Origin: Orbaceae bacterium ESL0727
Lineage (GTDB): Bacteria; Pseudomonadota; Gammaproteobacteria; Enterobacterales; Orbaceae
Direction: 5' to 3'
DNA length: 64,000 nt
Assembly (NCBI GenBank): GCA_029433345.1
Contig: JAQTHY010000001.1
Location: forward strand, 992,001-1,056,000
How positions within the stretch are numbered: position 1 is the first letter of the stretch; every line of letters starts with the position of its first letter. Made by a program: the position numbers and the translations under genes. This document shows, one piece after another, positions 61,408-64,000 of this stretch. The notes beneath the pieces are model-generated. The model was given only the letters and a program-made list of their open reading frames with translations. It had not been told where the DNA came from and did not search any database.

Positions 61408-63171
61408 ATGAAATCTATCGCACTGGGTAAAACTAATAAAGTAAATAAAACGAATAAAAGCAGCGTTAAAAAACAATTTTTTGCGCCGTTACGTTTTAAT
61501 ATTGTGTATGGCTTTATTATTTTTGCGATTTTTTGCTTAGTGATTAAAATGGCGATTTTGCAGGTTATCAAACCTGATCGCTTGATTGCTGAGGGGGATA
61601 AACGTTCTATCCGTTATCAAGATATGGATGCGCCACGGGCGATGATAACAGATCGTAACGGTAGAGCCTTAGCGGTTAGTGTGCCGATGTATGATGTGTG
61701 GGCTGATCCAAAGATTGTGGTACAAAAAGGTGGTGTGAATGCCAATGATATCCGTTGGCAAGGTTTAGCGAAAACGTTAAATATTCCGATGGCAACGCTA
61801 GAGCAAAAATTAAGCAATAGTGCTATGCGTTTTGTCTATCTTTCGAAACAGGTAACACCCACCATATCTGACTATTTGAAGAAATTGAAATTACCGGGTA
61901 TCTCCTTTGCAAGAACATCCAAACGCTATTACCCCGCTGCAGAAAATGTGGCGCAATTAATTGGTCTTACTGATATTGACGATAATGGTAATGAGCGGGG
62001 ATCGGAAGGTATCGAAAAAAGTTTTAATAAATGGCTAACAGGTGAAGCCGGCCAACGTATTGTTAGACGTGACCGTGTTGGGCGCGTTGTTGAAGAGTTA
62101 GAACGAACCGACAGTGAAACAGCCGACGATTTAACCTTAAGTATTGATGAACGTTTACAATCATTAGTCTATCGAGAGTTAAGCCAAGCGGTTGATTTTA
62201 ATAAAGCGGATAGTGGTACGGCGGTACTTATTGATGTTCATACCGGTGAAATTTTAGCCATGGCGACCAGCCCTTCTTATAATCCCAATAATCGCTCAAT
62301 ACTGGATTATAATTTGTTACGTAATCGTGCTGTCACTGACTCATTTGAACCTGGGTCGACTGTTAAGCCATTGATTGTTATGGCCGCATTAGAAAAGAAA
62401 ATTGCTGATTTAAATACCGTCATTGATACGCGACCGTTTTATGTGAATCGTTATGAAGTGAAAGATGTTTCGTATCAGAAATCGCTAAACTTAGCCGGTA
62501 TTTTAGAAAAATCGAGTAATGTTGGTGTGAGTAAGTTAGCGTTACAGATGGAATCGGGTGATGTCGTGCAATATTATAGCCGCTTTGGATTAGGTCAACC
62601 GACTGGACTCGGTTTAGGGGGCGAAGTGAGTGGTTCGATTGCTGCTGATCGTACTCGTCGTTGGGCCGATATTGAACGTGCTACGTTTGCTTTTGGCTAT
62701 GGTTTGAATGTGACACCATTACAATTGGCGCGGGCGTATGCAACGATTGGGAGTTACGGTATTTACCGCCCAGTGTCGATTCTAAAAGCAACTGAACCGG
62801 TGAAAGGTGAGCGTGTCGTGCCCGAAAAAATAGCAAAAACAGTGGTTCAGTTGATGGAAGCGGTAGCCGTTACGGGTGGGGGAACTAAAGCATCGGTACC
62901 TGGCTATAGTGTTGGCGTTAAAACAGGGACAGCCAAAAAATTAGGTGCAGGTGGTAAATATGTGAATCAATATCTGGCCTATACTGCGGGTATTGCACCT
63001 GCAACAGCACCGAAATATTCCTTAGTGGTGGTCATTGATAATCCAAAAGCAGGTCAATATTATGGTGGATCGGTTTCGGCTCCTGTCTTTAGTCGTATCA
63101 TGGGCGGGGTATTGCGCACAACCAATGTCCAACCTGATCGCCAAGTTGATGGGCAAATGATTATTTATTAA
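61408..63171 (+). CDS. ftsI: Peptidoglycan D,D-transpeptidase FtsI (PBP3)
   Basis: Septal transpeptidase, target of beta-lactams. 587 residues (E. coli 588). One membrane anchor (GFIIFAIFCLVIKMAILQV), non-catalytic domain, then active-site motifs FEPGSTVKPL (SxxK Ser), EKSSNVGVS (SxN) and GVKTGTAKKL (KTG). E. coli FtsI is trimmed at its C-terminus by Prc; the cognate prc is in this window. Confidence 0.98.
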   Translation: MKSIALGKTNKVNKTNKSSVKKQFFAPLRFNIVYGFIIFAIFCLVIKMAILQVIKPDRLIAEGDKRSIRYQDMDAPRAMITDRNGRALAVSVPMYDVWADPKIVVQKGGVNANDIRWQGLAKTLNIPMATLEQKLSNSAMRFVYLSKQVTPTISDYLKKLKLPGISFARTSKRYYPAAENVAQLIGLTDIDDNGNERGSEGIEKSFNKWLTGEAGQRIVRRDRVGRVVEELERTDSETADDLTLSIDERLQSLVYRELSQAVDFNKADSGTAVLIDVHTGEILAMATSPSYNPNNRSILDYNLLRNRAVTDSFEPGSTVKPLIVMAALEKKIADLNTVIDTRPFYVNRYEVKDVSYQKSLNLAGILEKSSNVGVSKLALQMESGDVVQYYSRFGLGQPTGLGLGGEVSGSIAADRTRRWADIERATFAFGYGLNVTPLQLARAYATIGSYGIYRPVSILKATEPVKGERVVPEKIAKTVVQLMEAVAVTGGGTKASVPGYSVGVKTGTAKKLGAGGKYVNQYLAYTAGIAPATAPKYSLVVVIDNPKAGQYYGGSVSAPVFSRIMGGVLRTTNVQPDRQVDGQMIIY

Positions 63172-63183
63172 TAGGTGACTGTG

Positions 63184-64000
63184 ATGGCAATATCAACATT
63201 TAAAGCATTATTGACCATTTTAGGTGGTCATCTTGATGCAAACGCAACAGATTTTAAGCTAAATAAGTTATGTATTGATAGCCGGAAAGTTCAGCAAGGG
63301 GATGTCTTTGTTGCTATAAAAGGATCAATGCTTGATGGCGAAGCTTTTATTCCGCAAGCAATCCATGCAGGGGCATCGGTTGTTTTAGTTGAAACAACTA
63401 AACGATCAGCTGATTTGAAAATTGATTATCTGGTGCCAGAACAGAAAGAGAACGAAGAGAATTCACTCGCACAACAGCGCATTCCACGCATTCAAGTATT
63501 TCGCTTGCCTAAGCGGTTATCTGATATAGCTAATGCTTTTTATCGGTTCCCTTCCAAGAAATTAGCTGTCGTGGGCGTGACAGGAACCAATGGCAAAACC
63601 ACTGTGACACAGTTAATCGCGCAATTAGCGGTATTATTAAATCAAAAAAGTGCTGTTTTAGGGACCATTGGTAATGGAATTTATAATCAATTAACCCCTT
63701 CTATTAATACCACACCATCAGCGATTGATGTCCAAGAATTATTGGCCGATTTTGTCAATAAAAAAGTGAAGTTAGTCGCAATGGAAATTTCATCGCATGG
63801 TTTGGCGATGGAACGCGTCGTAGGGCTAACCTGCCAAGCGACGGTTTTTACTAATTTAAGTCGTGATCATCTCGATTATCATAAAACGATGCGTAATTAC
63901 GCCAAAGCAAAATGGTCACTGTTTAGTCCAGATGCGACAGAAAAACGGGTGGCGAGTTCAGGTAAATCGATCCTCAATTACGATGATAGCTATGGTAAAC
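63184..64000 (+). CDS. murE: UDP-MurNAc-tripeptide synthetase MurE, 5' part (continues past window)
   Basis: Adds meso-diaminopimelate to UDP-MurNAc-L-Ala-D-Glu. Starts ATG at 63184, 12 bp after ftsI, and is open to the window end (272 codons visible of ~495). Seen: IDSRKVQQGDVFVAIKG, ATP loop VGVTGTNGKTTVTQL, NTTPSAID, MEISSHGLAMERV and FTNLSRDHLDYHKTM. A GTG one codon earlier is an alternative start. Confidence 0.96.
   Translation, partial: MAISTFKALLTILGGHLDANATDFKLNKLCIDSRKVQQGDVFVAIKGSMLDGEAFIPQAIHAGASVVLVETTKRSADLKIDYLVPEQKENEENSLAQQRIPRIQVFRLPKRLSDIANAFYRFPSKKLAVVGVTGTNGKTTVTQLIAQLAVLLNQKSAVLGTIGNGIYNQLTPSINTTPSAIDVQELLADFVNKKVKLVAMEISSHGLAMERVVGLTCQATVFTNLSRDHLDYHKTMRNYAKAKWSLFSPDATEKRVASSGKSILNYDDSYGK

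Overview
The window is a 64-kb piece of an AT-rich gammaproteobacterial chromosome. Most genes are orthologous to Escherichia coli genes and keep E. coli-like neighbourhoods: alaS-csrA-tRNA-Ser-tRNA-Arg, focA-pflB-pflA, raiA-pheA, accB-accC, mreBCD-rng-tldD, proQ-prc, prmB-aroC-yfcA, rpsO-pnp-nlpI-deaD and mraZ-rsmH-ftsL-ftsI-murE. Low G+C, reduced spacing genes, a single-chain pyruvate carboxylase and long AT-rich spacers suggest an insect-gut type lineage such as Orbales (Gilliamella/Frischella/Orbus-like). That placement is inference, not something the sequence proves.

Layout. 1-3.4 kb: alaS end, csrA, tRNA-Ser(GCT), three tRNA-Arg genes in a 114-bp tandem array, and two tiny accessory genes. 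3.4-11.7 kb: serS, rarD, the anaerobic pyruvate formate-lyase system (pflA, pflB, focA), mltC, yggX. 11.7-17.9 kb: an accessory insert that separates mutY from yggX-mltC and carries a very large repetitive secreted protein gene. 17.9-31.7 kb: mutY, pheA, raiA, trmJ, cysS, lysC, argR, mog, yadGH, eda, accC, accB. 32-40 kb: mreBCD, rng, tldD, a DedA gene, rnpB, a DoxX gene. 40-48.5 kb: pyruvate carboxylase, a SmpA-fold lipoprotein, a divergent Ner-like/Mu-HTH pair, proQ, prc and a 29-residue membrane peptide of the YnhF type. 48.5-64 kb: tRNA-Ser(GGA), prmB, aroC, yfcA, a LysR regulator, rpsO-pnp-nlpI-deaD and the start of the division/cell wall cluster, cut inside murE.

The most interesting locus is 11.8-17.7 kb. 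A good ribosome binding site and ATG (13031) open directly into seven complete copies of the octamer AAAAAGCC. In the sequence as given the ATG frame stops after 37 codons, but loss of one octamer (or gain of two) joins it to an uninterrupted frame that runs to 17688. This is the signature of a phase-variable surface or secreted protein caught in the OFF state. The first ~900 bp of the locus is present twice; the upstream copy is a decayed pseudogene, yet its reading frame matches the downstream copy at protein level, which supports translation of an unusual ~150-residue region preceding the signal peptide. A terminator-like hairpin with a T tract lies inside the signal-peptide codons of both copies.

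Two further patterns are not explained by genes: a ~33-bp element found six times, always intergenic, and short imperfect tandem repeats of 14-16 bp, each with its own unit, in at least five spacers.

The core genes cover translation (alaS, serS, cysS, tRNAs, rnpB, trmJ, prmB, rpsO, raiA), RNA turnover and chaperoning (pnp, rng, deaD, csrA, proQ), fermentation and carbon entry (pfl system, pyc, eda, acc), amino acid synthesis (lysC, pheA, aroC, argR) and envelope growth (mreBCD, ftsL, ftsI, murE, mltC, nlpI, prc).
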